From: Evernia prunastri
Lineage: Eukaryota > Ascomycota > Lecanoromycetes > Lecanorales > Parmeliaceae
DNA length: 45,680 nucleotides
NCBI GenBank assembly: GCA_003184365.1
Contig: NKYR01000204.1
Location: 1-45,680 of the forward strand
Direction of reading: 5' to 3'
Shown: one piece after another, positions 32,516-45,199 of the stretch
How the letters are laid out: every line of letters begins with the position of its first letter
Position numbering within the stretch: position 1 is the first letter of the stretch
Notes under the pieces: model-generated
Told to the model about the DNA's origin: nothing
Database searches by the model: none
The model's input: only the letters and a program-made list of their open reading frames with translations
Made by a program: the position numbers and the translations under genes

Positions 32516-35500
32516 GTGCTTATAGAGTGAAGTAAGTATTATACTATAAGTAAGTACTTACTTTAGTGCTTTTTCGAGTCATCTAAATAAGTCGATTATA
32601 ATATAGTTTATCAATAGAATAGAGTCGTTGTTGACGGTTGAGAAACCCGAAGTGCAATCAATAAGTAACTTTTTTTGGTTTTAGAGTGAGGTTTTTGAGT
32701 TTTTCGTCGATCTTCATATCGTTCTCATAACTGTTTTACAACCGCTATATAATTTGATCATATCGTTATAAAACCGCTAATAATCGATTGGAGAATAAGA
32801 ATAAATCTGGAGACAGACCAGAAGATAGCAGAGGTGTAATCGGCTATAATCGATTATTTATTCTTGCTGACGGGCAGGATAGTAAGAGATTACGAAAGTA
32901 GATTAGATATCGCTATTTATTAACAAACGTAGATAGCGACGCGTTAAAAAAGCATCGATAAATTTTAAGAAAGTATCGGCGAACTCTTTCAAGAAAACAT
33001 TGATACTTATCAAAAGATTTCGAGAAAGATCTCGTAAGATACAATAACTTTGCTAATCAGAGAGTGATTTAAGTTAAACTTTTCATATCTAGCAAGAGAA
33101 GCTCTCAAAGTCTCTATTATCAAAGATTTCTGTAAGATATAACAGTATAAAATATAACAGTATCAACGAGAATATTAACTTATTTCGATTTTCGTTAGCA
33201 CTTGATATGATTTTGTCACAGATTTTTAGAAAGTGATGCGATGCATCTATGAAGGACTTAAAGTGATAAAAAAGATTGATTAATCTATCTAGAAAGTGGC
33301 TGCTTAAGTAGAAAATCCTATAGAGAGGCTAGTACTAGTCTGACTCGGCTTCTTCTATCTCTTCAAGATCTGATAGATCTATCGAAGATTTCTACGACAG
33401 TTATAGTCGTAACAGATATTTAAATGCAAATAAAGTAATCGTCTCTGATGACATTCCACACAAACATATATATAATAGTTTCGACAGACCGAATTATGGA
33501 GCTGTAATAGTCTTTAGAGATTACGTCGAAGTCTTCGATAGAGAAGACATTAGTAGAGTTGAATAAAGCTAATTTTGACGAAATAGACTTTGATAGAGTA
33601 AACTTTAATAGAGTGGATATTGATAAAGCAGAAGATATAATGACTGTTATTATACGTGGTTGAATCTTAAAAATAAACGTAACGACAGTCTTCTTCTAAA
33701 TAATCTCGAAGTCGTCGATAAAATCTTTAATATATATTAGTCGCTTGATCGATATTCACACGTTATATTTCAATTTACTATTAATTTATCGTATTAGATA
33801 TTCTGTAATTTTATTCTTTGAGCGTTCGATATAACGATTTTATTTACATATTAGCTACTCTATCTCGTTTTCTACTTCTTCGTCGACGATTATAAACGAT
33901 AAAAAAAAATTATGGTTTATATAAATCTGCGAAAGAATTTATAATAGATTTTAATTAAATTATAGAGATTATATTATAAGCTTATATATTCGTAGATAGC
34001 TATAGTCGATAAATAAGTCGTTTAATACGCTTTAGCATCTTAAACGATTCTATAAACTATTATTTTAACTTCTTCAAAATATCGAAAAACTTATATTCTC
34101 GATATAATCGTAGTTTAACGAATTCGTCTTTTTTGAAAAATATAAATTAATAATAAGCGTCGTAATAATTCTTTATCTTTATCGAAATAAAATTTATAAT
34201 ATTCTTTGTATTTGCGTGTAAGAAGCGATAATTAATAATAAAAGTCTTTAATATAAACGTCGCTCTGCGAAAGACTTTTAAAGTTTATAATAAAATTAAT
34301 GTAAACGATATAATAGATACGATAGTCTTAGACTAATTTAAAGTCTTCGATAGAGTAAACGTCTCGAGTATATTTAAAAACTTCTTAATCTTAAAGTTAT
34401 AGATAACTTTATTTAACGTCAGTCTAATAATATTATATTCAATAAAATTATTAAAAACGAACAATATCTGTGAAAGCGATCGCGATTATTAATTTCTTAT
34501 TAAGTCGATAAAGTATCAAAGTACTATTTCGACTATTTGATTAAAACGTTTCGATATATTATTTATTTGAAAATGTTAGATCGTAAAGTAAAAAAGTTCG
34601 ATCTTAAGAAGTTAAAATATCTCTCGTTAGAGTTATTCTATAAATGGTCGATCTCTATCGAAAATAATAATTTTCGAAAATATTTTATTTTAGTAATATT
34701 AATCTTTCGAGTAAAGTCTATATTTTAAATTTTTTCTTTTCATCTAATCTCTTCGATTATAAAAAATAAAATCTTATTAAATTTATTTATCAACGATATC
34801 GTATAGTTATTATTTACAATAAACTTTAATAGAATAAAAATAAAACTAATAATAACAGTATAAAAGAATTTGATAGACTTGTAAATAGACTAAAGCGATC
34901 TATAGAGACGATATTTAGATATTTAATTCATCTGATAGTGAGAGCAGTGACGAATATATTTATAAAGTTTAATAATTATATTATAAATAAATAGATCTAT
35001 AGTAAGCTTTTTATAAATTCTAGTATATTTTAAATAATCTATTTAATTATACGCGAGCTTGAAAATCTTATACTTTAAAATAAACGAAATATATAGACGA
35101 AGATTATCGTATTTTTCTTTACAGTAGAACAAATCATCAATTAATTAGTATAATAGTTTTGCGATATTCTTATCGAGAGTCTTATTACGCTCGACGATGT
35201 TTATAATTCTTATTTATCTTAACTTCTTATAATTATTCTTAAAACGTTATTTACAATTATCGTTAACTTAAATAAAATTAAGATTAATAGAATAGATTTT
35301 TATCGTTAAAGTATTAAGCTTAGATTTATTTAAGCGTAATTTTTTCGAGTTATAACTAATTAGTCGCGATAGAGCGTTAAAAACGATTTTTTTTTAACTT
35401 ATAACGAATATCGATTCGAAAGCGTTATAGATTAAAAACTTTAATTAGTCGTAGATTAAACTTCTTTATCAAGATAGTGTTAAGATTAATCTATCGAACT

Positions 35501-36503
35501 AATTCAATAACGACAGAGTGATTAGTGTAAATAATTATTATCTAAATATATATCTCAATAAGATAAAGAATGTTTTTTTACGATTTATATAATTTCAATT
35601 ATTTCAAGCTTAATAGATTAATATCGCGACTCGATGAACTTAATTTAACGATTTAAAATAATAATAAGCTATTACGACTTCTACTTAGAGTAGTCTGTAA
35701 TAGTCTTTATATTAGTCTAATATTTATCTGCGATAGACTTCTCGTCTAAAGTCTTTTACAGATCGTTATTCTTTATATAATAGATATATATCGCGAAGTT
35801 TTACTTCTTACTTATATTTAGATCGACGAACATTTATCTTTTAAGATTATAATAATAAAATATCGTTAACTTAGTAAAGATTTATTAAAGTTAATAATAG
35901 ATTTTAAGTTTCGTCGAAATAGAATTCTTCAGACAAAGACGCGTCGCGATAATTTTATATTTACTGTTATTATTATTAATCTTAAATCTCTAATAAAGAA
36001 ACGTTTTACGTTTTTAAAGAGACTTAACAATCGCTATATAATAGAATATATATTATTTAAAATAATCTATAAAATCTAGATACCTATTCAAAATAATAAG
36101 AGTCTTAAAAGATTTCAAGTTTTTAATAATTTATGACTTTTTTTAACGATAGTAAATTCGAAAGTATTAACTCTTTGATTTAAAAGAGATACGATTAAAT
36201 AATTAAAAAAGATCTTATTGAATATAAAATAAATGTTCATTTCTAATAAAGCTTAAAAAATTTAAATAAAATAATTAATATACTTTTTCAAAGATGACGA
36301 GAATATAATAATATCGTTTATATAGACTTTGTAGAATCGTCGAAAGATTTTAAGAATACGATTAATTATTCTTTATATATAGATAGACGAATTTCGAAAA
36401 TTTATAACGAACACTTTAAACGTCTCTTAATCTTTATAAAAGACTACTATAAATTTATAGCGATATTCTATTTTAATTTATTATTAATAGAAGAAAGCGA
36501 TAG
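32516..36503. other. RIP-mutated AT-rich block, middle part
   Basis: Less extreme AT richness from 32520 to about 33650, then again very AT-rich to 36503. TGTTGACGG at 32630, after GAGTCGT, may be an LTR start, but no partner was found. A copia-like coding trace lies at 34537-34731. No intact gene. Confidence 0.6.
34537..34731 (+). pseudogene. Possible copia-type polyprotein fossil
   Basis: An open stretch of 63 codons begins IKTFRYIIYLKMLDRKVKKF and ends RKYFILVILIFRVKSIF. The layout recalls the segment after the copia integrase (FGCxxYV, a Lys-rich linker, then KVFISRDVxFDE). The match is by eye through RIP damage and could be chance, because an AT-rich sequence favours these residues. Confidence 0.3.
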
Positions 36504-36698
36504 TGTTATGATTTGGTCAGGCTTGATCTGGAAGGAGCTAGTCAGGTCTTATGATCTGGTCTGAAAGAAGCTAGTCAGACCTAGATATGCTTGACGAACA
36601 ATATATTTAGATCGCAGAATTCTCGATAGTTCTTAGCATCACGTTTACACTTACTATATATCTATATATTGTGACGATCGTGATAATTAATAGCAACA
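36504..36698 (+). repeat. Putative LTR of the decayed gypsy element
   Basis: The sequence switches abruptly at 36504 to TGTTATGATTTGGTCAGG, a GC-richer, RIP-spared stretch of about 90 bp holding two copies of a TGATCTGG...AGCTAGTCAG unit. It then grades into AT-rich DNA, with GCAACA at 36693-36698 as a possible LTR end (TG...CA). It lies upstream of and in the same orientation as the gypsy pol fossil. No second LTR is present because the element is cut at about 41580. Confidence 0.45.
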
Positions 36699-39600
36699 TC
36701 GCGATATCAGGAAGATATATCAAGCTGTTTTCTTAAATTTCAAAATTTTCGAGATATATTAACTGTTATCTAAATTCTATATACAGAAGAATTCGAAGTA
36801 TATCAGACGTTTTCGTTAATGTTCTCAAATCACTAACGACGCTTTCGCTATATCAATATTATATTATCTTAATCGATTTTAAATAGTTCATATCTAACTT
36901 AGTCACGCTAACTTCGAGTTATTAAACTAATCGAAAAATCTTGAAATTATTCTTTTAACTTCACGATTTTCTTATTTTCAAAGTCTCTCAACACGAATTA
37001 ATCGACTTGATTAATTAATAAACTATTAAACGACTAATTACGAAGACATTAAGATCTTATCGATCTCTTTCGAATTTTTATGATATTAATTAACCTTTAT
37101 TTTAAGAAACGAACTCGAAAAATCTTTAGCTATCTCTACGAACTTTTAAATAAGATATCAAGACACTTTAAAATCTTTTAAGAGCATTATCGTCTATTGA
37201 AGCTACGTTTAAAAATACTTTTATAAAATCGATTATTATAACGAAGATAGAAAGAAACGATTCTCTCAATTTCAAAAATCGTTTTAATTAACTTATCGAA
37301 TCTTTCAAGATAACTAAAAAACGTTTAATATCACGTCTAAAAATAATAAGTTATATTATCGAACGAGTAAAAAAAATTACGAAAATTCGAAGAAATATTA
37401 AAAATTCTTAATATTCGAAAATCAGCTATCAAAGAGATTATATTATCGTTTAAATAGTTATCGAAAAGCTAACAAAAAACGGTTCGAAATACAATTTATT
37501 ATTATTTCGAATATCGATAAATAATATCGATATAAAAGTAGTTTAAATAATATATCGTTTATTATCAGACGCGAAGCGAAGATAGTATTAGAAGAAAGTC
37601 GAGAAACATCTTTTCTCGTCTGACTTATCTTAATTTATATTAGATTAAAAGAATTTTTAATTTTAAATCTTTAGATTAAGAGATGATTTAAAAGAGTTCG
37701 AAGTATTTGAGTTATTATCGAATCTTATTAAAAAGTTCTTCAATCGTTAATTCTTTTCGACTTCGAAGATTCTTAATTTATTAAGATCTTTTCTACTCGT
37801 TTAATAATTTCGAAAATTTAAAAAATTTCGTCGAAAAAGAAATCCCTTCGATTTTCTTTATTTCGATCGATTTAATTATAATTCGTATAATCGAAAAGTA
37901 AAGAAGAGATTAATTAAAAATATAAATAGATCTTTAAGTTTCGTCGATTTATTAATTATTATCTCATTACGACGAGCTAATCCAATATCGATCTTATTCC
38001 GTCAAAATATAAGATTAAAGTCTTTTAGTAATCGATTAAATTATAATCGACGTACTATTAAATTAAAAGATTTAACTTCGAAGTTTTTAAATAATTATTA
38101 GAGATTTTATAAATTAAAATTACGTCGCTTCGAAGCGAAAGATAAATTAATCTATCTTCGATTTAGAGTTATTCGATAAAATATCGAGCTTCGTTATTAA
38201 ATAAGTATTGATTCTAAATTTTTTTTAAAAAAAATCGTCGATTAAAATTACTTTCTAAATATTATTATAATCGAGAATATAATCGAGTATCGTTATCGAA
38301 TAAGCGTTTTCGTCGAGAACGTTATTAATTAGCTTTGTAAAATAAGTATTTTTATAAACGCTATTAATCGAATCGTTAGTCTCGAAATTACGATTATTTA
38401 GATTCTATCGATCACGTTTCGAAAAAACGAAAATCTCGAATTCTTCGATTAATAAACGTTATAATATTTAATCTTAATAAGCAATTTATAACTTTCTTTA
38501 TACGTTATTTTTAATATATTACGAAATTAAAAAATAACGATTTAATTTTAAGAATATTGTCGATATATCTAGAAGAAAATGCTCTAAAGTAATATAATAA
38601 ATTATTGATTCGAATACGTTAGAAAAAAAAAAAAATCTCGTTATATAAAAAGATAAATTTTTTAAAAAATATTAATTAAATCGCTTTAAATTTCTAAAGA
38701 AAGTCGAAGATATAAAATTTCGATTCGATAACGCTATTCTTATTATTAGTTAATATCTAATTAAATAGATTAATTATTTTCACGATATCGAAATTGTCGA
38801 CGAGAATATAATTATTCGATATCTCTAATAAGATCTTGACGTAAATCTAATACTCGTTACTTTTATACGTGAGAAAGAAAATATTATCGAAAATTTTAAT
38901 CGACGAGTTCGTAATAACGAAGTTATCGTAAAACGCATTTATAATCTAAATGAGTCTCGAATAAAGCTCGATCTCAATTTATTTACGTCAAATTCTATCA
39001 AAGTTTAACGTTTAAAAATCTTATAATTAAAAAACTAATTTAAAATATCGAATCGAAGATTATCTCGATTAAAGTTAGATTTAAACGATTTCAAAAATTT
39101 AAGCGAATCTTAAAAATCTTAAATATTAAAGATAACGAACGAAAATCGAAGAAATTATCTTCTCGTTTCTTTATTATTATTATAACGAAGATTATTAAAA
39201 TAATAACTATATAAATTAAAGTGGAAAAACAATAAAGATAAATTTAGAAGAAGAGAAAAAATATATTTATAAAAACGAAGATTTAAACGTCTACGACTGA
39301 AAAACGTACGTCGTATTAAAAACTTTAATCGAAAAAGAGCTTTAAAAAAAAGAATCTTAAAATCTTTAACAAATAATCGAGATTTATTAAGAAATAACTT
39401 TATCGCAATATTAATTATCGATATATCTATATTTATTACGAACTTCTTAAATTTATTAATATCTCTTAATTACTTCGATATGTTTATAAAAATATTTTTA
39501 TAAATTTAATCAACTTCGATTATTACACTCGCTATCGAAATAATCTTAGATTTTAATATTACTAAAATTAATATCTTTATTTCAAATATTTAAACTTTAA

Positions 39601-41580
39601 ATTTAAAAGTCTCTAAAATGACTTTTAAATTTTTTTTTAAAATTACATATATTTACTTTTCAGAGAATAAGAGAATTTAGAAATTATATCTAGATATTAA
39701 ATCTTCAATATCTTTGATAGAAGATATTTATCGTTTAAATTTTTTCGATTAATATCGTTTATACTCAATATTTAATAAAAAAAGACTACGTTATAAAGAA
39801 ATTAATATCGAGATTTTATTTTTATATAACTATATTAAGATAAATATAAGAATATAAACTATTACGAGAAAAGAAGAGATTATCTCGAAAGAATTTCATA
39901 TTATTTTAAACTTATTCTATAAAATAATTTTCGATATCGATATTTTAAAATTTAATAATATTAATATTCGCTGAAATTTTTTAAATATAATTAATATTAA
40001 CGATAAAGAATAAATATTAATTCTAGTAATTAGATCAAAAGCTCTTAAGATTAATATGTATATTAAGAAACTATTTATATTAATGTTATTAATAAAGATT
40101 AAGATTCTTTAGATATCTCGAAGAAAAAAAATCAATATCTATATTATCGAAGTCACCATTCTTTAATTCGACGTTAAATAGAATATTTTAATCAAATATC
40201 GATCTTTAATAATTAAATATTTTTATTTTTTCGAGTTTATTTCAAAGATGAATTTTTAACTAAAAAATTTTATATCGAAAGTGTAAATAGTATTTAATAA
40301 CTATTCTAATATAATTTCAGTTGCAAATTTCGAGAAAAATTTATATAAAATTTATAAAGATTAATTATTAAATTCTTTATTAGTTCTATAAAATTTCGCG
40401 CAATTCATAAAAGTTAATTTTTATTTTATCGATATCTTTATTAATAAATTTTAGATATAGTCTAAGTTATATATTATAAATTATTTCGAAGATATCGTAG
40501 TGTCAAAAATAGATATCTTAAAATATTAAGATTTTAAATATCGAGAAAGAATCGAAAAGATTTTAAAAAAATATCAAACTCTATTTCGATCGAGTTTTAA
40601 TCGTTTTAATAATAAAATTAAAATGCTTATTTCTTTTAAAGATAAATTGAATTTTTTCAAATTAAAATAAAATTCTTTTAACTTATCTCAAAGAGATTTA
40701 AAAATTATAAATTTTATTCCCGATCTCTTAATGAAATAAAAATACGTCGAAAAAGTCTTACTGAAAATATCGTTAACGATCTTTTTTTCGACTTTTACGA
40801 TATAAAAAAACGATAAATCTAAAATAATAATAGATTTACGAAAGATTAACATTAAATTCTATTTTAATATTTATTTATTTTCGAAGTAAAATATTATTCT
40901 AAGAATTCTTAATAACTCGATAATATTTTTATCGATTTAATTTTATTAAAGAATTTTTTCAGCAATTAATTCGATTATCTAATTAATAAAAAATTATATT
41001 CGTTAATTCTTATCGAGATCAAAAATAATTATGAATCTCGATTATAAATCTAACGAATATGTTTAAGTTTTTTTAATATCGAATAAAAAGATTTCTCGTC
41101 TTCTATCTCTGACAATTTATATTAATCTATATTAATAATATAATTATTTTCTTCTCGATCTTAAATAATCACGTTAAATATTTAAATTAAATTTTAAATC
41201 TACTAAAAAAGAGCGAAGTAACTTTATCTCTTTCGAAGTGTTATTTCGCATATCTTAGCATTACGACTCTTAATTATTACGTCTTTAAATTAAATTTAAG
41301 TATTATAAAAAAAAAGATAAACGTCGTTCGACGAATATCTTTTTCAAGAAATTTTAAAAAATTAAAAATTAATCTAAATTTCTTCGAATATTATCGCAAA
41401 TTTATTTAAAATTATATAATTATTATTAAATCTTTCATTAAACTTAAAATCGAAGAATTTAAAAAAAAATCTTAATAAAAAATAATTTCGAAGAAATCAC
41501 GCGAAAAAGAAATGACTTTCGTCTGATATCAATTCGAATTTCGTTAAGTTTATATAATTTTCGAATAAATCTATTTTAAG
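36699..41580 (+). mobile_element. RIP-mutated Ty3/gypsy element, 3'-truncated
   Basis: Very AT-rich sequence running to a sharp composition break near 41580. The reverse transcriptase near its right end is readable on the plus strand. The stretch before it has the length expected for gag and protease, but I could not recognise them. RNase H, integrase and the 3' LTR are missing, so the element is truncated at the boundary with the ERG1 flank. Confidence 0.6.
40560..41480 (+). pseudogene. Ty3/gypsy reverse transcriptase fossil
   Basis: Read through stops on the plus strand, the blocks are ILKKYQTLFR, FNLSQRDLKII, IIIDLRKINIKFYFNIYL (the VDLRKLN block), SAINSI after FF, then QFILIYINNIIIF at about 41113-41150. 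Intact relatives have VLVYVDDIIIF there. SLSKCYFAYLSITTLNYYV and KLKINLNFFEYYRKFI follow, the connection to RNase H. The order and spacing match a well-known fungal gypsy family. The catalytic Asp-Asp has become Asn-Asn, and CpA/TpG loss explains the stops. Confidence 0.82.
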
Positions 41581-41810
41581 TGATTTTTGACCTCGAGCGC
41601 AGAGATCCAATCAGTCTATGGATAAGAAGTGGTAACGGAAGGTGTAGGTCGTCCACCGGTCTCGTTACTGCTGACCAAAGCGACAGATTTAGGTTGAACC
41701 GCAAAATGCTCTAGCCTGACCGCCACTAGATACAGGACCCCAAGCGATATATGCACTATCATGCCAGCGACCAGAGAAGTGACGGACCAGCATCCTCAGC
41801 GCGTTTGGTG
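41581..41810. other. Boundary between RIP block and ERG1
   Basis: At about 41580 the base composition changes within a few bases from over 80% AT to balanced. The 230 bp up to the ERG1 stop show no repeat or RIP signature. They should hold the ERG1 3' untranslated region. Confidence 0.6.
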
Positions 41811-43399
41811 CTAGCTTCTAAGCTCCGAAAAAATGAATGGAAACAACACCACACAAGCCTTGTAGAATATGCTTAAGCTCGATACTAGAGTCAGAGGCGT
41901 TTTGTACATGGGCGATCCGGAAAGGACGAGCCATATCGAGAGCACTGCGACAGAGAAGAAGTGGTAGAATAGCACAAGAGGTCGGCGGATGATACCGGCA
42001 AGCAGTCCTACTGGGCCATCGACGCATTGGCCGCCGCACTGAAAGTAGCGAAAACAGCCCAGCTGCAGAGCCTTGAGTTGAGGATCTAGTCCAACATCAG
42101 TCCGTGTCGACTTAAAGGCCTCGCACACATACCGTTCGCAGCAAAGAGAGAGTAAAGTGCCTGTGCCAGTATGTTGATAACGCTTGTCAACCCTTTCCTC
42201 CTCCAGTGAAACCTCTCCATCTGCTTTAAGACAAGCCTAGTGTTCCCCAAATCGGGCACCGCGTCCGGGCTCAGTAAGTCTTTCAAGAGCACCACGTCGT
42301 TGAAGGCAACAGTCATCCCGCCGCCAGTCAGGGGGTGTCTCATATTCATAGCATCTCCTAGCATGACCATACCCGGAAACCGATTGACGCTCGGGGGCAA
42401 GAACGAGTTTGGCATACTTCTCAGCTTTCCCTCGTCCAATGCTCTCTCGAACGAGGATTTCACACATTCCGGCAAACTTGGCAAGACCACCTCTCTCAAG
42501 TGTCCCTTCGCGCCACCATTCCTTGGACTGGCAGTGTCTAAACCCTCGGGCACATCAACAAGAGCTCTTGTCTCTCTTGATCCAATCTGGTACAGCAGCA
42601 CTGGCGCGCCATCCCCGAGAACCACATGGCCATGCAATGGTTTCGGCAACACAGCATCGATTAGTTCCAAGCCCCAGAATCGACTCTTACTAACGACGGC
42701 CCGAGATATGTACTGCTTTCGAAATTTGCTCGCATACCCGTCCGCTAGAACCGTCAGTTGGCCAAAATAAACGTCCTTCTCGCCACTCGTTAAGCATTGC
42801 ACACCCAGGATTTGACCTGTGTGCTCGCATTTCACCATCTCTGTGACTGTGCTCTCCACGACCGATACGTTCTGTTCCTTCATGGCCACTTCCCTCAGCC
42901 TTCGTATGAATCTCCCGTGATGGAAACTCCTGCCTTCCGGTTTCAAAACCTTGCCTTCTGCTACCTCTGTCTCTGACCTCCGGTCCCCAACAGCATTAGT
43001 CGGATACCCGATCTCGACACCCTGCCCATAATATATGACCTCATAACCCTTGACCCGCACGCTATCAATCCCCTCTAAACAATCTTCTAGACCCAGATCT
43101 TTCAATGCAGAGACACCACCAGGTTGTAAAAGTTCGCCGACGATTCGATCAGGCTCTTTGAGAGATTTCTCAAGGAGAATCACGGAGCGAGAGTGTGGGG
43201 GACGGGCAAGTGTGACAGCCAGAGCAGTGCCAAGGATGCCGGCCCCAACGATCAAGACGTCGCACTCGTGGTGAATTGTTCGGCGAAGACTTGTCGGTGA
43301 CAGCTCTGAAGGGTTGTCGATTACTTGCGAGGATGGAGCTGAAATCGAGGTTGGCGGATTTGAGGAGGATGGCGATGGGGAATCAGGTACATGAGGCAT
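41811..43399 (-). CDS. ERG1: Squalene epoxidase (squalene monooxygenase)
   Basis: Two exons, 43399-42133 and 42085-41811, joined over a 47-nt intron (donor GTATGT, acceptor ACTAG), encode 513 residues. The enzyme converts squalene to 2,3-oxidosqualene with FAD, O2 and NADPH at the endoplasmic reticulum in ergosterol synthesis, and is the terbinafine target. After a Pro/Ser-rich N-terminus come the FAD-binding motif VGAGILG (51-57), GELLQPGG (88-95), VLADGYASKFR (217-227) and the family signature MLGDAMNMRHPLTGGGMTVA (346-365). The C-terminal 90 residues hold hydrophobic segments (LVLFYHFFSVAVLSIWLVL and ACVVLFPFIF) expected to hold it on the membrane. The start ATG is followed directly by an open frame with no better upstream choice. 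The gene is undamaged although its stop is only about 230 bp from the RIP block. Confidence 0.96.
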
Positions 43400-44277
43400 G
43401 ATTTGGAGATTTTATGAGGTCGAACAAGGAGGAGTAGATGTCTTGAGAGTGTGGCAAAAGCACATTGTGGCTGATATTGAGGGAATAGTATTTGGGGAGA
43501 GTTGAGATTTGCGCACGCTGGCTCGTTGAGTGACGTTTGTTGGTCACTTCAATAATACGTGCACGGAGATGTCAATTCTGCAACTTTAACGCCAAGAAGA
43601 TTGATGAAAAAGTACGCTAAATTCTAAAATGCCCTAAAGAAAAGCAACAATCTTATTTAGATACCTATCAAACATGATCATTCTTCTCGATCGAACTGCA
43701 TCCATTTCTTGTAATTTGCTCTATGACACTTAGCCTCGGGGCCTCAATTCCCTCTCGGCTTCCCTCTCGGGGATCATCAGTTTGAACAAGATTGAATTAC
43801 AAACGTGGTTCTCCTGGCATGTATTTGTATCTAGTCACCGAAAGAGCCCAATATTAAATGCGTCTGCTAGTAGAATACGGTGGTCGGCTCTTAATAAAGC
43901 CCTGCACAGCCAGCGTAACCCTATCAGACATTCGGTTTTCGGCACCACGGATGAAAGAGCATGTGGCCGGGATTTGATGCCCAGCAACTTACGAGCAATG
44001 TGTTGTGCACAGAACTTTTACTAGTTAGCTGAAGAAACCAATCTGCAATCGGGAAAAGACAGTATCTAGTACTTGCCACAAAGGGATCCCGCAAGAGGCA
44101 TGCTCACACAGAGAAATGGCTTTCCCAGAGAATCTAAAAGTATATGCGCAGAGCCTCGTTACGACCTTTTGTTGCCACAAAAGGCTTTCTGTGCACTCCT
44201 GCCGGAATGATGGTCCACCACCTCACCATTCTGATATATCCCTATGTGGCGGGTCTCGTACTAGAGAGATCTCAGGA
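43400..44277. promoter_or_regulatory. ERG1 upstream region
   Basis: This is 878 bp between the Nudix gene end and the ERG1 start, both on the minus strand, so it should contain the ERG1 promoter. A short CCCTCTCGG doublet stands at 43749-43773. I did not see a convincing sterol regulatory element or TATA box, and no further gene. Confidence 0.45.
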
Positions 44278-45122
44278 TTACTGTAGCTTCCATCTCCTCG
44301 CAACCTCGATCCCTTCAGCCAGCGTTCCAACTCTTGCATCTACAGCGTAGCCCTCTGCTTCCAGACGCTTACATTCGGCATATAGCGTCCTCAGTGGAGT
44401 TGAGAAGACTTCGATGAACTCGTTCTCTTCCAGCTCCGGTTTGAGATTTTGATTCTCATTTAGCGACATATCGACGTTGACATGCACCATATTCAAGTTC
44501 GTATTGCAGAACCCGGGGTCTAGAAACGAAGTTTGGTTATGACGTCGTTCCCTCTACAAAGTCGAGATGATGGTGGTCAAGACTCACCGTTGAACATAAC
44601 GGGACTGACCTAACAAGTATTTAAAAGCCAGTATGTTCGGGAAATTACAGAACTTACTTCCGAAGCCACGCCAACATACCCGGTCTCCTCCCTCAATTCC
44701 CTCACCGCACTCTCCTCTGCGCTTTCCCCCTCATCGACAAGGCCGGCGGGCACCTCAATGACCACCTTGTTGATGGGAGGACGGAATTGTTTCTGCAACA
44801 GGAGTTCAGGGCCTGATGGTTTTTGTAGAATAGCTACAATGCCGACTCCATCAATGGAAGAATTCTTAGGCCGTGTAGAACGTTCGGCAGACTCCCAGGT
44901 TCGCCGTTTGCCCAAAGGATCCGTATATGTTGTCCTATAGCGACAATAAGTGAGCGTTTCATCGTGGGAATCGTGTGTGTTTAGTGTACAAGACTAGCTT
45001 TGTCCAGCGAGCATCTTTGATCATCTATTGCCGTTAGCTGGGGCTTGGACCACTATGAATGAAGATACCAATGGCTCAGTCGATATGACTTTGGCATCTG
45101 ATGCCTTCAAATTTCCAGACAT
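44278..45122 (-). CDS. Nudix hydrolase, ADP-ribose pyrophosphatase (Ysa1/NUDT5-like)
   Basis: Five exons (45122-45069, 45024-44990, 44934-44658, 44609-44588, 44519-44278) with introns of 44, 55, 48 and 68 nt, all GT-AG, give 209 residues ending in TAA. The total of 630 nt is an exact multiple of three. The enzyme hydrolyses ADP-ribose to AMP and ribose-5-phosphate in the cytosol. The Nudix box is complete: Gly94, Glu100, Arg108-Glu109, Glu112-Glu113 and Gly115 (GLVDEGESAEESAVRELREE). N-terminal KDARWTKLVLTTYTDP and C-terminal SPVMFNDPGFCNTN match the family. The fourth exon is only 22 nt and encodes VSPVMFN. Exons 1 and 2 were found by their splice signals (branch-like GCTAAC before the first acceptor) and family fit, so the start is slightly less certain than the rest. 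Confidence 0.92.
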
Positions 45123-45199
45123 TGATGCTTCTGGTAGGCGATCTATAGCAGCAAATTGAACCAAATTGGTTTGACCACCACAGGTGTCACGTCATTCAT

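Noticed and set aside
41811..43399. ERG1 as a self-resistance gene of the polyketide cluster
   Set aside because: It lies 25-30 kb from the PKS behind a heterochromatic block and pairs with a housekeeping Nudix gene; nothing shows it is a second copy.
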